Origin: an uncultured Parasphingopyxis sp.
GTDB taxonomy: Bacteria; Pseudomonadota; Alphaproteobacteria; Sphingomonadales; Sphingomonadaceae
Assembly (NCBI RefSeq): GCF_937129435.1
Contig: NZ_CAKZNF010000051.1
Location: forward strand, 1 to 46,746
Reading direction: 5' to 3'
Length of the DNA stretch: 46,746 nucleotides
Position numbers and translations under genes: made by a program. Under the pieces are notes generated by a model, which saw only the letters and a program-made list of their open reading frames with translations, was not told where the DNA came from and did no database searches. The first letter of the stretch is position 1, and every line of letters starts with the position of its first letter. This document shows positions 1-8,854 of this stretch, one piece after another.

Positions 1-802
1 TGACGCAGGTCGAATTGCCGTGAATGCCCATCTTCTCTTCGATCGAGCCGCAGGAGACTGCGTTGCGATCGCCGAGCGAACCGTCGTCGTTGACCATGAA
101 CTTGGGCACGATGAACAGCGAGATGCCCTTCACGCTGTCGGGCGCATTCGGTGTCTTCGCCAACACGAGATGGATGATATTCTCGGTCAGGTCGTGCTCG
201 CCCGAAGAGATGAAGATCTTTGTGCCGGTGATGGCATAGCTGCCATCGCCCTGCGGCTCGGCCTTGGTGCGGATGAGGCCGAGATCGGTCCCGCAATGCG
301 GCTCGGTCAGGTTCATCGTGCCGCCCCATTTGCCGGCGACCATGTTGGGGACGTATTTGTCCTTCTGCTCCTGCGATCCCTTGGCCATGATCGCGGCCGT
401 CGCGCCCATGGTGAGGCCGTTATACATGGCGAAGGCCATATTGGCGGAGATCATATACTCCTCGATCGCCTGGCCGATGACATGCGGCAGGCCCTGGCCG
501 CCGAATTCCTCCGGCCCGGTCAGCGTCGACCAGCCGCCCTCGACGAACTGGTTATAGGCTTCCTTGAACCCGTCCGGCGTCGTAACCGAACCATCGTCGT
601 GCCGCGTGCAGCCCTGTTCGTCGCCGATCTGGTTGAGCGGGAACAGCACTTCGCTGCAGAATTTGCCGCCTTCGGTCAGGATCGCGTCGACCATGTCGGT
701 CGAGGCGTTTTCGAAGCCGGGAAGGTTTGAATAGCGATCGAGCCCGACAATGTGCTCGAGCACATACTGGCTGTCACGAACGGGGGCGGTGTAGCTGGGC
801 AT
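1..802 (-). CDS. acyl-CoA dehydrogenase, N-terminal part (cut by window edge)
   Basis: About 267 N-terminal residues are present; the stop lies beyond position 1. The translation starts [20 protein letters not shown] and contains the family's FAD-contacting stretch [13 protein letters not shown] followed by the middle beta-domain ([12 protein letters not shown]). This is the long (about 590-residue) FadE/DmdC-like group that carries an extra N-terminal segment (AcylCoA_DH_N). It oxidises an acyl-CoA thioester to the 2-enoyl-CoA and passes electrons to ETF. The ATG at 802-800 is preceded by AAGGAG 11 bases upstream. The gene follows a MerR regulator on the same strand with a 38-bp gap, which suggests a regulator-first fatty-acid or branched-chain acyl-CoA degradation operon. 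The acyl substrate cannot be told from this fragment. Confidence 0.9.
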   Translation of the reverse strand, partial: MPSYTAPVRDSQYVLEHIVGLDRYSNLPGFENASTDMVDAILTEGGKFCSEVLFPLNQIGDEQGCTRHDDGSVTTPDGFKEAYNQFVEGGWSTLTGPEEFGGQGLPHVIGQAIEEYMISANMAFAMYNGLTMGATAAIMAKGSQEQKDKYVPNMVAGKWGGTMNLTEPHCGTDLGLIRTKAEPQGDGSYAITGTKIFISSGEHDLTENIIHLVLAKTPNAPDSVKGISLFIVPKFMVNDDGSLGDRNAVSCGSIEEKMGIHGNSTCV

Positions 803-840
803 GGGGGATCCTGCTCCTTGCGTTTCTGTCTTGGCGGATT

Positions 841-1269
841 TCAGGCCTTGTCTTCGGCTTCAACCTTGTCGAGCACTTCGAGAAAGCCCTTCAGCTCCTC
901 GATCGCCGAATCGATATCGGTCCGCTGCTCGCTGAGCGCGGCGATTCGCTCTTCGCACTTTTCGCGTGTCACGGCGCGCTGCTTCGTCCGGCCGTCGCCG
1001 AGGTCGTAGAGATCGATCATCTCGCGAATATCGGCCAGGCTGAAGCCCACCCGCTTGCCGCGGAGGATCCAGGCGAGCCGCGCCCGGTCGCGCTTGTGAT
1101 AGACGCGCGTCATGCCATGACGTTCGGGCTGGATCAGCCCTTCGTCCTCGTAGAAGCGCAGCGCGCGCGGCGTCACGCCGAACTCGTCGGAGAGATCGGA
1201 AATGGTATAGGTTTCGCGATTATGCTCGTCGGGCGTTTCGATACCCGCATGGTTGAATTCGGTAGCCAT
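841..1269 (-). CDS. MerR family transcriptional regulator (LiuR-like)
   Basis: The product is 142 residues from ATG 1269; the frame stays open to a GTG at 1293. An N-terminal winged helix-turn-helix ([20 protein letters not shown], about residues 20-39) is followed by the MerR wing and a C-terminal dimerisation coiled coil (about residues 95-138). There are no conserved effector cysteines of the metal- or redox-sensing MerR types. The short C-terminal part and the acyl-CoA dehydrogenase immediately downstream fit the LiuR-type regulators of acyl-CoA catabolism. A near-perfect palindrome lies just upstream (separate entry), so autoregulation is likely. The start is not certain: ATG 1275 and GTG 1293 are in frame, but the GTG lies inside the palindrome. 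MerR membership is clear; the LiuR-like role is inferred. Confidence 0.85.
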   Translation of the reverse strand: MATEFNHAGIETPDEHNRETYTISDLSDEFGVTPRALRFYEDEGLIQPERHGMTRVYHKRDRARLAWILRGKRVGFSLADIREMIDLYDLGDGRTKQRAVTREKCEERIAALSEQRTDIDSAIEELKGFLEVLDKVEAEDKA

Positions 1270-1288
1270 CAACATCCCATAAGTTCCG

Positions 1289-1304
1289 TTCACGTTAACG
1301 TCAA
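1289..1304 (-). promoter_or_regulatory. palindromic MerR-type operator and promoter
   Basis: TTCACGTTAACGTCAA (plus strand) is an inverted repeat with one mismatch across 16 bp and resembles the TTTACG-N-ACGTAAA class of operator described for LiuR-like MerR regulators. On the minus strand the same bases supply a TTGACG -35 hexamer (1304-1299). Seventeen bases further on is TATGGG (1281-1276), a weak -10 that would place the transcript start close to the ATG at 1269. The operator therefore overlaps the -35 element, as expected for autorepression. Promoter and binding are inferred from sequence only. Confidence 0.6.
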
Positions 1305-1337
1305 GCTATGACGCTACGGCAGGGCCGTGGCTATTTG

Positions 1338-1703
1338 TTACCGTTCCGTGTCGATGCTTTCCAGAGCCCTCCCAGATACCCGTCGATAAAAGCAGCTTCG
1401 CTCGCCGGTATGGCAGACCGGCCCGGCCGGTTCGGCGATCAGCCAGACAGCATCCTGGTCGCAATCGATACGGATATCCCGCACAGCGAGCGTATTTCCA
1501 GACGTCTCGCCCTTTTTCCAGAGCTCCTGCCGGCTGCGCGACCAGAAATGCGCGACGCGGGTCTCGATCGTCCGGTCTAGCGCCTCACGGTTCATATGGG
1601 CGAGCATCAGAACGTCGCCGCTCGCGGCGTCCGTAACCACCGCCGTGATCAGGCCATTGGCGTCGAATTTCGGATCGAGGCTGTCGGTGTTTTCGCGGTC
1701 CAT
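1338..1703 (-). CDS. hisI: phosphoribosyl-AMP cyclohydrolase
   Basis: The 121-residue product catalyses the third step of histidine synthesis, opening the adenine ring of phosphoribosyl-AMP in the cytoplasm. Visible family signatures are [11 protein letters not shown] (32-42), [19 protein letters not shown] (52-70), the metal-binding DCDQD (80-84) and the zinc cysteines Cys97 and Cys104 in [14 protein letters not shown]. It is monofunctional: the PRA-pyrophosphohydrolase (HisE) domain fused in enterobacteria is absent. The start at 1703 has a modest AGGG upstream. It lies 8 bp after the small Rho-N-like gene on the same strand, so the two are probably cotranscribed. No other his gene is in the window. 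Confidence 0.95.
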   Translation of the reverse strand: MDRENTDSLDPKFDANGLITAVVTDAASGDVLMLAHMNREALDRTIETRVAHFWSRSRQELWKKGETSGNTLAVRDIRIDCDQDAVWLIAEPAGPVCHTGERSCFYRRVSGRALESIDTER

Positions 1704-1711
1704 TGGCCCTG

Positions 1712-1960
1712 CTAGTGCGAACGGATAGCCTCGATCAACTCTTCCTTGTTCATTTCCGACCGCCCCTCGATGCCGATCTCCTGCGCTTCCTCGTAAAGCT
1801 CGTCCTTGGTCCGGTCCTCGAGCTTCGTGCCTTTCGCGTCGACCGAATCGTTGGCCTGCGCGTTGGCGATGCGGGCCGCCTTCTCTTTCGAGGCGCCCTG
1901 CTTGCGCAGCTCTTCATAGGTCTCGTCGTCCTTGATCTGCGTTCCATGGTCCTTGGCCAT
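1712..1960 (-). CDS. small DUF7218 / Rho N-terminal-like protein
   Basis: This is an 82-residue, highly charged protein. The first half ([20 protein letters not shown], then [11 protein letters not shown]) matches the DUF7218 pattern. The last 35 residues ([20 protein letters not shown], then [10 protein letters not shown]) form the helix-loop-helix of the Rho N-terminal/SAP-like fold, a nucleic-acid-binding module. Such proteins are common in Proteobacteria and have no established function. ATG 1960 is preceded by AAAGGAGATTGTC, a strong ribosome-binding site. It precedes hisI by 8 bp and diverges from purF. Assignment to the domain family is fairly safe; any role in RNA or DNA binding is inference. 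Confidence 0.75.
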   Translation of the reverse strand: MAKDHGTQIKDDETYEELRKQGASKEKAARIANAQANDSVDAKGTKLEDRTKDELYEEAQEIGIEGRSEMNKEELIEAIRSH

Positions 1961-2097
1961 GACAATCTCCTTTCCTATATGCGCGCCAACGCATCAGGAG
2001 CCCCAAGGCTCCCCCGCGAAATTATGACAGGGGCGAGACAAAGCGGTTCCGCCTCCCTATATGGCGGGCGAACGCCGACCGATGCGCCGGAGCGAGC

Positions 2098-3570
2098 ATG
2101 ATCAGCACCAATCCGTTCGACACTTTCGATGCCGATGGCGACACGCTGCACGAGGAATGCGGCGTGTTTGGCGTTTGGGGCACCGAGACCGCCGCCGCGG
2201 CCGTGGCGCTCGGTCTTCACGCGCTCCAGCATCGCGGACAGGAAGCGGCCGGAATCACCAGCTTCGACGGCAAATGGTTCCACAGCCACCGCGCCGTCGG
2301 TCATGTCGCCGGCAATTTCGACGAGGACCGGATCATCCGCCAACTTCCCGGCGAAGCGGCCTGCGGTCATGTCCGTTATTCGACGACCGGCGAGAGCGGA
2401 CTAAGGAACGTCCAGCCGCTCTATGCCGATCTGGCGACGGGCGGCTTTGCGGTCGCGCATAACGGCAATATCTCGAACGCAATGGCGCTGCGCCACGACC
2501 TCGTCAAACACGGCGCCATCTTCCAGTCCACCTCGGACACCGAAACGATTATCCACCTTGTCGCGACGTCCGAATACAAGCTGCTGCTCGACAAGTTCAT
2601 CGACGCGCTGAAACAGGTCGAGGGCGCCTATTCGCTCGTCTGCCTGACGCCCGAGGGCATGATCGGCTGCCGCGACCCGCTCGGCATCCGCCCGCTCGTC
2701 ATGGGAAAACTCGGCGACAGCTATATCTTCGCGTCCGAAACGGTCGCGCTCGATGTCGTCGGAGCGGAGTTCGTACGCCAGGTGGAGCCGGGCGAGCTCG
2801 TCGTCGTCAACGATACCGGTATCAAGTCCCACCGCCCCTTCGCCCCACACGCGCCGCGCCCCTGCATTTTCGAACATGTCTATTTCTCGCGCCCCGATTC
2901 GATCGTCGACGGCATCTCGGTCTATTCGGTGCGCAAGGAGATCGGCGCGCAGCTCGCCATCGAATCGCCGGTCGATGTCGATCTCGTCATCCCCGTACCC
3001 GACTCGGGCGTGCCCGCCGCGATCGGCTATGCCCAGCAATCGGGTATCCCCTTCGAGCTTGGTATCATCCGCTCGCATTATGTCGGCCGCACTTTCATCC
3101 AGCCCGGCGACAAGGTCCGCCATCTCGGCGTCAAGCTGAAGCACAATGCCAACAAGTCGCTGATCGAGGGCAAGAAGATCGTGCTGATCGACGATTCGAT
3201 CGTGCGCGGAACGACGTCGACGAAGATAGTCGAGATGATGCGCGAAGCGGGCGCGAAGGAAGTCCATATGCGCATCGCCAGCCCGCCGACGACGCACAGC
3301 TGCTTTTACGGCGTCGACACGCCCGAGCGCGAAAAGCTGCTCGCCGCGAAAATGGATGTCGAGCATATGCGCGAATATATCGAGGCCGACAGCCTCGCCT
3401 TCCTCTCGATCGACGGCCTCTATCGCGCGATGGGCGAAGAAGGGCGCAATGACGCGCATCCGCAGCGCTGCGATGCCTGTTTCAGTGGCCAGTACCCGAC
3501 CACGCTGACCGACCATGACGAAAAGGCCGGCAAGGCCGACCTTCCCCTCCTCGCCGAACGCGTCAAATGA
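2098..3570 (+). CDS. purF: amidophosphoribosyltransferase
   Basis: The 490-residue enzyme transfers the amide of glutamine to PRPP, the first committed step of purine synthesis. The class II glutaminase domain begins at Cys21 (CGVFGVWGTE) after a 20-residue propeptide that must be removed. The phosphoribosyltransferase domain carries the PRPP loop VLIDDSIVRGTTS (362-374). Cys256, Cys402, Cys458 and Cys461 (CDACFSGQYPT) occupy the positions of the four [4Fe-4S] ligands of the Bacillus-type enzyme, so this is probably the iron-sulfur form. The ATG follows GGAGCGAGC. The SDR gene overlaps its stop by 4 bp (ATGA), which indicates translational coupling. Confidence 0.97.
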   Translation: MISTNPFDTFDADGDTLHEECGVFGVWGTETAAAAVALGLHALQHRGQEAAGITSFDGKWFHSHRAVGHVAGNFDEDRIIRQLPGEAACGHVRYSTTGESGLRNVQPLYADLATGGFAVAHNGNISNAMALRHDLVKHGAIFQSTSDTETIIHLVATSEYKLLLDKFIDALKQVEGAYSLVCLTPEGMIGCRDPLGIRPLVMGKLGDSYIFASETVALDVVGAEFVRQVEPGELVVVNDTGIKSHRPFAPHAPRPCIFEHVYFSRPDSIVDGISVYSVRKEIGAQLAIESPVDVDLVIPVPDSGVPAAIGYAQQSGIPFELGIIRSHYVGRTFIQPGDKVRHLGVKLKHNANKSLIEGKKIVLIDDSIVRGTTSTKIVEMMREAGAKEVHMRIASPPTTHSCFYGVDTPEREKLLAAKMDVEHMREYIEADSLAFLSIDGLYRAMGEEGRNDAHPQRCDACFSGQYPTTLTDHDEKAGKADLPLLAERVK

Positions 3571-4277
3571 CCAAGCCTCTCGAAAACAAGCTCGCGCTGG
3601 TGACCGGTGCGAGCCGGGGGATCGGCGCGGCCACGGCGAAGGCACTGGCCGCAGCGGGTGCGCATGTGATCCTTGTCGCGCGCACGGCGGGCGGGCTCGA
3701 AGAGGTCGAGGACGCGATCCACGAAACCGGCGGCAGTGCCACCATCGCGCCGCTCGACATCGCCGACGGCGACAGCGTCGCGCGGCTCGCGGCAGCCGTG
3801 GGCGAACGCTGGGACGCGCTCGACATCCTCGTTCTCAACGCCGCGACGCTCGGTTCGCTGACCCCGCTCGTGCAGATCGATCCGAAGGAGCTGAGCCAGA
3901 TCTTCACGCTCAACGTGCTGGCGCAGCAGGCGATGATCGCCGGATTCGATCCGATGCTGCGCAAGAGCGAGGCGGGCCGCCTGATCGCGCTGACATCGAG
4001 CGTCGGCCGCAATCCGCGTGCCTATTGGGGCGCCTACGGCGGTTCCAAGGCGGCTCTGGAGACGATGGTCACTTCCTATGGCGAGGAGGTGAAGAACCTG
4101 TCGTCCGTTCGTACGGCCATCGTCGACCCAGGCGCCACGGCAACGACCATGCGCGCCAACGCCTATCCGGGCGAGGATCCCGCGACGCTGAAATCCCCTG
4201 ATGTCGTGGCCGACGCGATCGTCGGCCTCGTCACCGGCGATTTCGAGACGGGCCACCGGGTTCGCATTGAAGGCTGA
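3567..4277 (+). CDS. SDR family NAD(P)-dependent oxidoreductase
   Basis: The 236-residue product is a classical short-chain dehydrogenase. The Rossmann glycine motif TGASRGIGAATAKAL lies near residues 13-27. The usual NNAG appears as LNAATLGS, the catalytic serine is in ALTSSVGRNPRA, and YGGSK supplies the Tyr-x3-Lys pair. The substrate is unknown. The C-terminal text (PDVVADAIVGLVTGDFETGH) is typical of a group of alphaproteobacterial SDRs found beside purF. It overlaps purF by 4 bp and precedes the metallophosphoesterase by 13 bp, so the three form one plus-strand operon. Confidence 0.88.
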   Translation: MTKPLENKLALVTGASRGIGAATAKALAAAGAHVILVARTAGGLEEVEDAIHETGGSATIAPLDIADGDSVARLAAAVGERWDALDILVLNAATLGSLTPLVQIDPKELSQIFTLNVLAQQAMIAGFDPMLRKSEAGRLIALTSSVGRNPRAYWGAYGGSKAALETMVTSYGEEVKNLSSVRTAIVDPGATATTMRANAYPGEDPATLKSPDVVADAIVGLVTGDFETGHRVRIEG

Positions 4278-4290
4278 GCACCGCCTGCCA

Positions 4291-4929
4291 ATGGCAGTTT
4301 CGATCACCATCATCAGCGACACCCATCAGATGCACGAGGATCTCGTGCTGCCGGGCGGCGACATCCTCATCCATTGCGGCGATTTTCTCGAGCTATTCGA
4401 TCGCGATGGGCCGGGACTCGGGCCTATGGACGAATGGTTCGGGCGGCAAAACTACCACCATGTTCTCGTCACCGGCGGCAATCATGACATTGCTTTGGAA
4501 AACGCATGGCAATTGGGCGTGAAATCATTCGAAAACGCGGAGCTTCTGATCGACGAAGAAGTCACCGTCAGCGGACTACGCATTTACGGCGCGCCATGGC
4601 TGCCCGACCTGCCGGGACACGCCTTTTATCTCGATGACGAGGGACTGCGCCGGAAATGGTCGGCCGTTCCGTCGGACGTCGACATCCTCATCACCCATGT
4701 CCCGCCCTTCGGCATCCTCGACCGGTCGAGCCGCGGCATGCAGTTCGGATGCGCCCATCTGCGGGACAACCTGCCGCGCATTGCGCCGCGATTGCACTGC
4801 TTCGGCCATGTCCATGCGAGCGCGGGCGAGATGCAGAGCGGCGCGACGCTCTTCGTCAACGCGAGTTCGGCGATCAGCGGCCAAAAGGCCGTCCGCCCGC
4901 CCTTCACGATCGAGATGGCGCCGCGCTAG
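4291..4929 (+). CDS. calcineurin-like metallophosphoesterase (MPPED-like)
   Basis: The 212-residue product has all five metal-binding blocks of the calcineurin-like fold: SDTH (8-11), CGDF, GGNHD, THVPP and FGHVH. The order and small size match the MPPED1/2-like cytosolic group, whose bacterial members are phosphodiesterases of uncertain natural substrate. The start ATG 4291 (MAVSITIISDTHQMH) puts the first block at the usual distance from the N terminus; the frame is open further upstream but overlaps the SDR gene. The Shine-Dalgarno is weak. Its stop codon shares the bases CTAG (4926-4929) with that of the convergent gpx gene. Confidence 0.85.
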   Translation: MAVSITIISDTHQMHEDLVLPGGDILIHCGDFLELFDRDGPGLGPMDEWFGRQNYHHVLVTGGNHDIALENAWQLGVKSFENAELLIDEEVTVSGLRIYGAPWLPDLPGHAFYLDDEGLRRKWSAVPSDVDILITHVPPFGILDRSSRGMQFGCAHLRDNLPRIAPRLHCFGHVHASAGEMQSGATLFVNASSAISGQKAVRPPFTIEMAPR

Positions 4930-5402
4930 AGCAGCTTTTCGATATCGCGTCGCAATTGCTCGGGCTTGGTCGCCGAGCCGTGGCGGGAGACGACATTGCC
5001 TTCCCGATCGACGAGGAACTTGGTGAAGTTCCACTTGATCGCCTTGGAACCCAGCACCCCCGATTGCTGCGCCTTGAGATGATTCCAGAGCGGATCGGCA
5101 TCGCTGCCATTGACCTCGACCTTTCCCAGCACCGGAAACGTCACGTCGTAGGTCAGCGTGCAGAAACTCGCGATCTCTTCGGCATCGCCCGGCTCCTGAT
5201 GGCCAAACTGGTTGCACGGGAAGCCCAGCACCTCGAACCCCTTGTCGGCATAGTCGCGGTGCAGCGCCTCCAGCCCTTCATATTGCGGCGTAAACCCGCA
5301 TTTCGACGCGGTGTTGACGATCAGCAGCACCTTGCCGGCATAGGCCGAGAGGTCGAGATCGCTGCCATCGGCGGCTTTCACGGTGAAATCGGTGACCTTC
5401 AT
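4926..5402 (-). CDS. glutathione peroxidase family (thiol peroxidase)
   Basis: The 158-residue cytoplasmic protein reduces hydroperoxides. The peroxidatic residue is Cys35 in NTASKCGFTPQY, so it is a cysteine and not a selenocysteine enzyme. The catalytic tetrad is completed by Gln69 (GHQEPG), Trp124 and Asn125 (KWNFTKFLV). Cys81 (SFCTLTYDVTFP) matches the resolving cysteine of the thioredoxin-dependent members, so thioredoxin may be the real reductant despite the family name. The ATG follows GGGAGAAAGTAG. Upstream lies a REP-like palindrome separating it from the 3' end of lolD. Confidence 0.95.
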   Translation of the reverse strand: MKVTDFTVKAADGSDLDLSAYAGKVLLIVNTASKCGFTPQYEGLEALHRDYADKGFEVLGFPCNQFGHQEPGDAEEIASFCTLTYDVTFPVLGKVEVNGSDADPLWNHLKAQQSGVLGSKAIKWNFTKFLVDREGNVVSRHGSATKPEQLRRDIEKLL

Positions 5403-5417
5403 CTACTTTCTCCCTAT

Positions 5418-5487
5418 GCGCTCAGGCCGAGCCTGTCGAAGCCTCCACCGTGGCGCTTGCACCCTTCGACGAGCTCGGGGTCAGCGC
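5418..5487. repeat. REP-like palindromic element
   Basis: Two arms of about 24 bp face each other around a 22-bp spacer. GCGCTCAGGCCGAGCCTGTCGAAG (5418-5441; core GTCGAAG) matches the reverse complement of CTTCGACGAGCTCGGGGTCAGCGC (5464-5487) at 19 of 24 positions. The CTTCGAC-AGCTC-GG core is the palindrome that recurs throughout sphingomonad genomes, and a second copy lies inside trpE. It fills the space between lolD and gpx. No T-tract follows on either strand, so it is not a classical terminator, although it could protect or end transcripts. Confidence 0.8.
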
Positions 5488-5496
5488 AAGTGGACG

Positions 5497-6171
5497 CTAT
5501 TGCAGCCGCCCTTCGTGCAATCGGACCATGCGATCCGTCTTTGCAGCGAGACGCTCATTGTGGGTCGCGATCAACGCCGCGCTTCCCTCCTCGCGAACCA
5601 GCGACAGGAACTCGCCGAGCACGACATCGGCCGTTGCCTCGTCGAGATTGCCGGTGGGTTCGTCTGCCAGCACCAGCGCCGGACGGTTGGCCAGCGCGCG
5701 TGCCACGGCCACGCGCTGCTGTTCGCCACCCGACAGCGCCGAGGGACGGTGGTCCAGACGGTGGCCGAGGCCGAGCCGGTCGAGCAATTCGGATGCGCGT
5801 GCCTCGGCCGCGTCGGTTTCGGTCCCGTAGATCAGCTGCGGAATGACGACATTCTCGCGCGCTGAGAAATCGGGCAGCAAATGGTGGAACTGATAGACGA
5901 AGCCCATATGCTCGCGCCGCACGGTAGTACGCGCATCGCCGTTCATCTCGACGACCTGCACGCCGTCAATCTCGATCGACCCGCCGAAGCCGCCTTCGAG
6001 CAGCCCCACCGCCTGCAGCATCGTCGACTTGCCCGATCCCGACGGGCCGAGCAGCGAGACGATCTCGCCCTTGCCGATGTCGAGATCGACGCCGCGCAGC
6101 ACGTCGATGGTGACGCCGCCCTGTTCGAAGCTGCGCGTGAGTTCGCGGACGGAAAGCACGCGGTCACTCAT
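5497..6171 (-). CDS. lolD: lipoprotein-releasing ABC transporter ATP-binding protein LolD
   Basis: The 224-residue ATPase powers release of lipoproteins from the inner membrane. Walker A GPSGSGKS (42-49), Q-loop Gln94, signature [15 protein letters not shown] (146-160), Walker B LVLADEP (166-172) and the H-loop in IATHN are all intact. The start ATG 6171 overlaps the stop of the permease gene by 8 bp (ATGAGTGA), a sign of translational coupling; a longer upstream frame has no domain content and is ignored. It is the last gene of proS-lolC-lolD. Confidence 0.93.
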   Translation of the reverse strand: MSDRVLSVRELTRSFEQGGVTIDVLRGVDLDIGKGEIVSLLGPSGSGKSTMLQAVGLLEGGFGGSIEIDGVQVVEMNGDARTTVRREHMGFVYQFHHLLPDFSARENVVIPQLIYGTETDAAEARASELLDRLGLGHRLDHRPSALSGGEQQRVAVARALANRPALVLADEPTGNLDEATADVVLGEFLSLVREEGSAALIATHNERLAAKTDRMVRLHEGRLQ

Positions 6172-7414
6172 AACGCAGCACCTCGACCGGATCGGTCCCC
6201 GCCGCCTTGAACGCCGGGTAGAGGGTGAAAATGAAGGCCGAACCCAGCGCCAGCGCGACGATGCCGAGCACCTCAAACGGGTCGGTGCGCGCGGGCAGCT
6301 CGGTGATGAAACGGATCGACGGGTCCCAGAGTTCGGCGCCGGTAACGGTCTGGACGAAACCCACCACCTGTTGCCGGAAACGCAGCAGCAAGAAGCCGAG
6401 GATCAGGCCGGCAATCGTCCCGAGCGCGCTCGTCGTCATGCCGATGGTCAGGAAAATCCGCATGATGCCCCGCCGCGTCATCCCCATCGTCCGCATGATG
6501 GCGATGTCGCGCCGTTTCGCGCGCACCAGCATTATGAGCGAGGAGAGGATGTTGAACACGGCGACGAGGATGATCAAGGACAGCACCCAGAACATGACGA
6601 CGCGCTCGACCGCCAGCGCATCGAAGAGCTGGCTGTTCATCCGCCGCCAGTCGGTGAGTTCGGCCCGCCCGGCAACGGCAGCCTCGATCGGCGCCAGGAT
6701 CTCACCGACATTTTCCGGATCGGTCGTATCGATCTCGATCATGCCGACATCGTCGTCGAGCATCAGCAACGTCTGCGCATCGCCCATCGGCATCAGCACG
6801 AACGCCTTGTCGAAATCGTAGATGCCGATCTCGAAAATCGCCGCGACGGTATAGGATACGATGCGGGGGACGGTGCCGAATGGCGTCGAGCGGCCCTGCG
6901 GCGAGATCAGCGCAATTTCGCCCCCAGGCACCGCGCCCAGCGTCGTCGCGAGGCGAGAGCCGATGGCAACGCTGTTCGATCCCGGCTGTAGCCGGCTCAT
7001 GTCGCCGGCGACGATGTTCGAATTGATCGTTTCGTTGGCGCGAATATCCTCGATCTGCATTCCCCGCACGAGCACGCCCTCGACGCGGCCGTCATAGCTC
7101 GCCATCAGCGGCTGTTCGATCAGCGGGGTCGCGGACACGACGCCAGGCGTCTCGCGCGTCTGTTCGAGGATTTCCTCCCAGTCCGGAAGGCGGCCGCCAT
7201 AGCCCTGCACGACCGCATGGCCGTTCAGCCCCACGATCTTGTCGAACAGGTCGGCGCGAAAGCCGTTCATCACGCTCATGACGACGACGAGCGCCATCAC
7301 GCCGAGCATCACGGCGACGAGGCTGATCGACGCGACGACGAAAATGAACCGCTCGCCCTTGCCGGGGAGCAGATAGCGCTTGGCGATCATCCGCTCGGAG
7401 CGGGAAAGGATCAC
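6164..7414 (-). CDS. lolC: lipoprotein-releasing ABC transporter permease (LolC/LolE family)
   Basis: The 416-residue inner-membrane protein has the family layout. One transmembrane helix lies near residues 22-48 ([20 protein letters not shown]), followed by a large periplasmic MacB-like domain. Three more helices follow in a FtsX domain, about residues 275-400, that includes the conserved [15 protein letters not shown] coupling segment. The start is a GTG at 7414 overlapping the proS stop (GTGA). Only one permease gene is present, so the complex may be a homodimer of a LolF-type subunit and not the LolC/LolE pair. The symbol lolC follows common usage for alphaproteobacteria. Confidence 0.9.
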   Translation of the reverse strand: MILSRSERMIAKRYLLPGKGERFIFVVASISLVAVMLGVMALVVVMSVMNGFRADLFDKIVGLNGHAVVQGYGGRLPDWEEILEQTRETPGVVSATPLIEQPLMASYDGRVEGVLVRGMQIEDIRANETINSNIVAGDMSRLQPGSNSVAIGSRLATTLGAVPGGEIALISPQGRSTPFGTVPRIVSYTVAAIFEIGIYDFDKAFVLMPMGDAQTLLMLDDDVGMIEIDTTDPENVGEILAPIEAAVAGRAELTDWRRMNSQLFDALAVERVVMFWVLSLIILVAVFNILSSLIMLVRAKRRDIAIMRTMGMTRRGIMRIFLTIGMTTSALGTIAGLILGFLLLRFRQQVVGFVQTVTGAELWDPSIRFITELPARTDPFEVLGIVALALGSAFIFTLYPAFKAAGTDPVEVLRYE

Positions 7415-8730
7415 GCGAGCTTCTCCAACGCGGCTTCGGCGCTGAGTTCTTCGCGGTCGCCGGTGGCACGGTTCTTGAGTTCGACGACGCCGTTCTTTAT
7501 GCCGCGCGGGCCGATCACGAGCTGCCAGGGCAGGCCGATCAGATCCATCGTCGCGAACTTGGCACCGCCGCGTTCGTCGCGATCGTCGTAAAGCACCTCG
7601 ACCCCGGCGGCCTCCAGCTTCGCATAGAGATCGTCGGCCGCCGCCGCGCACGCATCATCATCGACGCGCATATTGATGAGGCCCACCTTGAACGGCGCCA
7701 CGGGCTCGGGCCAGACGATGCCGTCATCGTCGTGACTCGCCTCGATGATCGCGCCGACGAGCCGCGATACGCCGATGCCGTAACTGCCGCCCACAGGCGT
7801 CACCATCTCGCCATCCGGTCCGGGCAGCTTGAAATCGAGCGGCTTCGAATATTTGTCGCCGAAGTAAAAGATGTGCCCCACCTCGATCCCGCGCGATCGC
7901 CGCAGGTCGTCGCCGAGCGCGGCCTCGGCCGCCTCGTCGCGCTTTTCGTCGGTCGCGGCGTAATCGGCCGTCATCGCATCGACGAAGACCTGCAAAGCCT
8001 CGGTGTCGTCCGCATCGACCGCATAATCCTCGGCCGAGCGCGCCTCCTCCCAGCTCTTGTGGAAGAAGACCTCGCTCTCGCCCGACGGCGCGAGGATGAT
8101 GAATTCATGGCTGAGATCGCCGCCGATCGGCCCGGTATCGGCCTGCATCGGAATCGCCCGCAATCCCATCCGCGCAAAGGTGCGCAGATAGGCCGCGAAC
8201 ATGCGGTTGTAGCTGACCCGCGCGCCCGCCTCGTCCAGGTCGAAGCTGTAAGCATCCTTCATCAGGAACTCGCGCCCGCGCATCACGCCGAAGCGCGGGC
8301 GGATCTCGTCGCGGAACTTCCACTGGATATGGTAGAGGATGCGCGGAAGGTCGCGATAGCTGTTCGACGCATTCCTGAAGATCGCGGTCAGCATGTCCTC
8401 GTTCGTCGGGCCGTAGAGCAGATCGCGATCCTGCCGGTCCGTAATCCGTAGCATTTCAGGGCCATAGGCGTCGTAGCGGCCGGTATCGCGCCAGTAATCG
8501 GCCGACTGGATCGTCGGCATCAGCATCTCGATCGCTCCGGCCCGGTCCTGCTCCTCGCGGACGATCTGCTCGATCTTTCTGAGGACGCGATGGCCCATCG
8601 GCAGCCAAGCATAGATGCCCGCCGAGGTTTGCCGCACCAGCCCGGCGCGCAGCATCAGCTTGTGGCTGACGATCTGCGCATCGGCCGGCGGCTCCTTGGT
8701 CACGGGAAGAAAATAGCGGGAAAGGCGCAT
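7411..8730 (-). CDS. proS: prolyl-tRNA synthetase, short alphaproteobacterial type
   Basis: The 439-residue class II synthetase charges tRNA-Pro. Class II motif 2 lies around [20 protein letters not shown] and motif 3 around [15 protein letters not shown]. The anticodon-binding domain fills the last 100 residues. At about 440 residues it lacks the large INS editing insertion of the 570-residue bacterial form, as is usual in Alphaproteobacteria. Start ATG 8730 ([13 protein letters not shown]) agrees with family members; ATG 8745 (MDPLS) is an in-frame alternative. It heads the proS-lolC-lolD operon with a 4-bp overlap to lolC. Confidence 0.95.
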   Translation of the reverse strand: MRLSRYFLPVTKEPPADAQIVSHKLMLRAGLVRQTSAGIYAWLPMGHRVLRKIEQIVREEQDRAGAIEMLMPTIQSADYWRDTGRYDAYGPEMLRITDRQDRDLLYGPTNEDMLTAIFRNASNSYRDLPRILYHIQWKFRDEIRPRFGVMRGREFLMKDAYSFDLDEAGARVSYNRMFAAYLRTFARMGLRAIPMQADTGPIGGDLSHEFIILAPSGESEVFFHKSWEEARSAEDYAVDADDTEALQVFVDAMTADYAATDEKRDEAAEAALGDDLRRSRGIEVGHIFYFGDKYSKPLDFKLPGPDGEMVTPVGGSYGIGVSRLVGAIIEASHDDDGIVWPEPVAPFKVGLINMRVDDDACAAAADDLYAKLEAAGVEVLYDDRDERGGAKFATMDLIGLPWQLVIGPRGIKNGVVELKNRATGDREELSAEAALEKLA

Positions 8731-8818
8731 CGAAAGCGGGTCCATCAAAGGCAACAATCCGCGCGTCTCTAGGCGGCGCCGGTGGCCACGGCAACCATTT
8801 GCGGGCCCCCTCCCCCTG

Positions 8819-8848
8819 TTGCGCGATTCCCACAGCTTCCAACATATT
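8819..8848 (+). promoter_or_regulatory. candidate sigma-70-type promoter of the small RNA
   Basis: TTGCGC (8819-8824) and CATATT (8843-8848) are separated by 18 bp and would start a transcript near 8855. Both hexamers match the housekeeping consensus only in part (4 of 6 each). They sit at the right place to begin the structured plus-strand RNA that ends at the terminator at 9030-9064. Confidence 0.4.
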
Positions 8849-8854
8849 GAAGCA

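Noticed and set aside
1961..2097. GGAGCC-CCAA-GGCTCC hairpin before purF as a riboswitch or terminator
   Set aside because: It is a short 6-bp stem without T-tract or any recognisable purine aptamer core.
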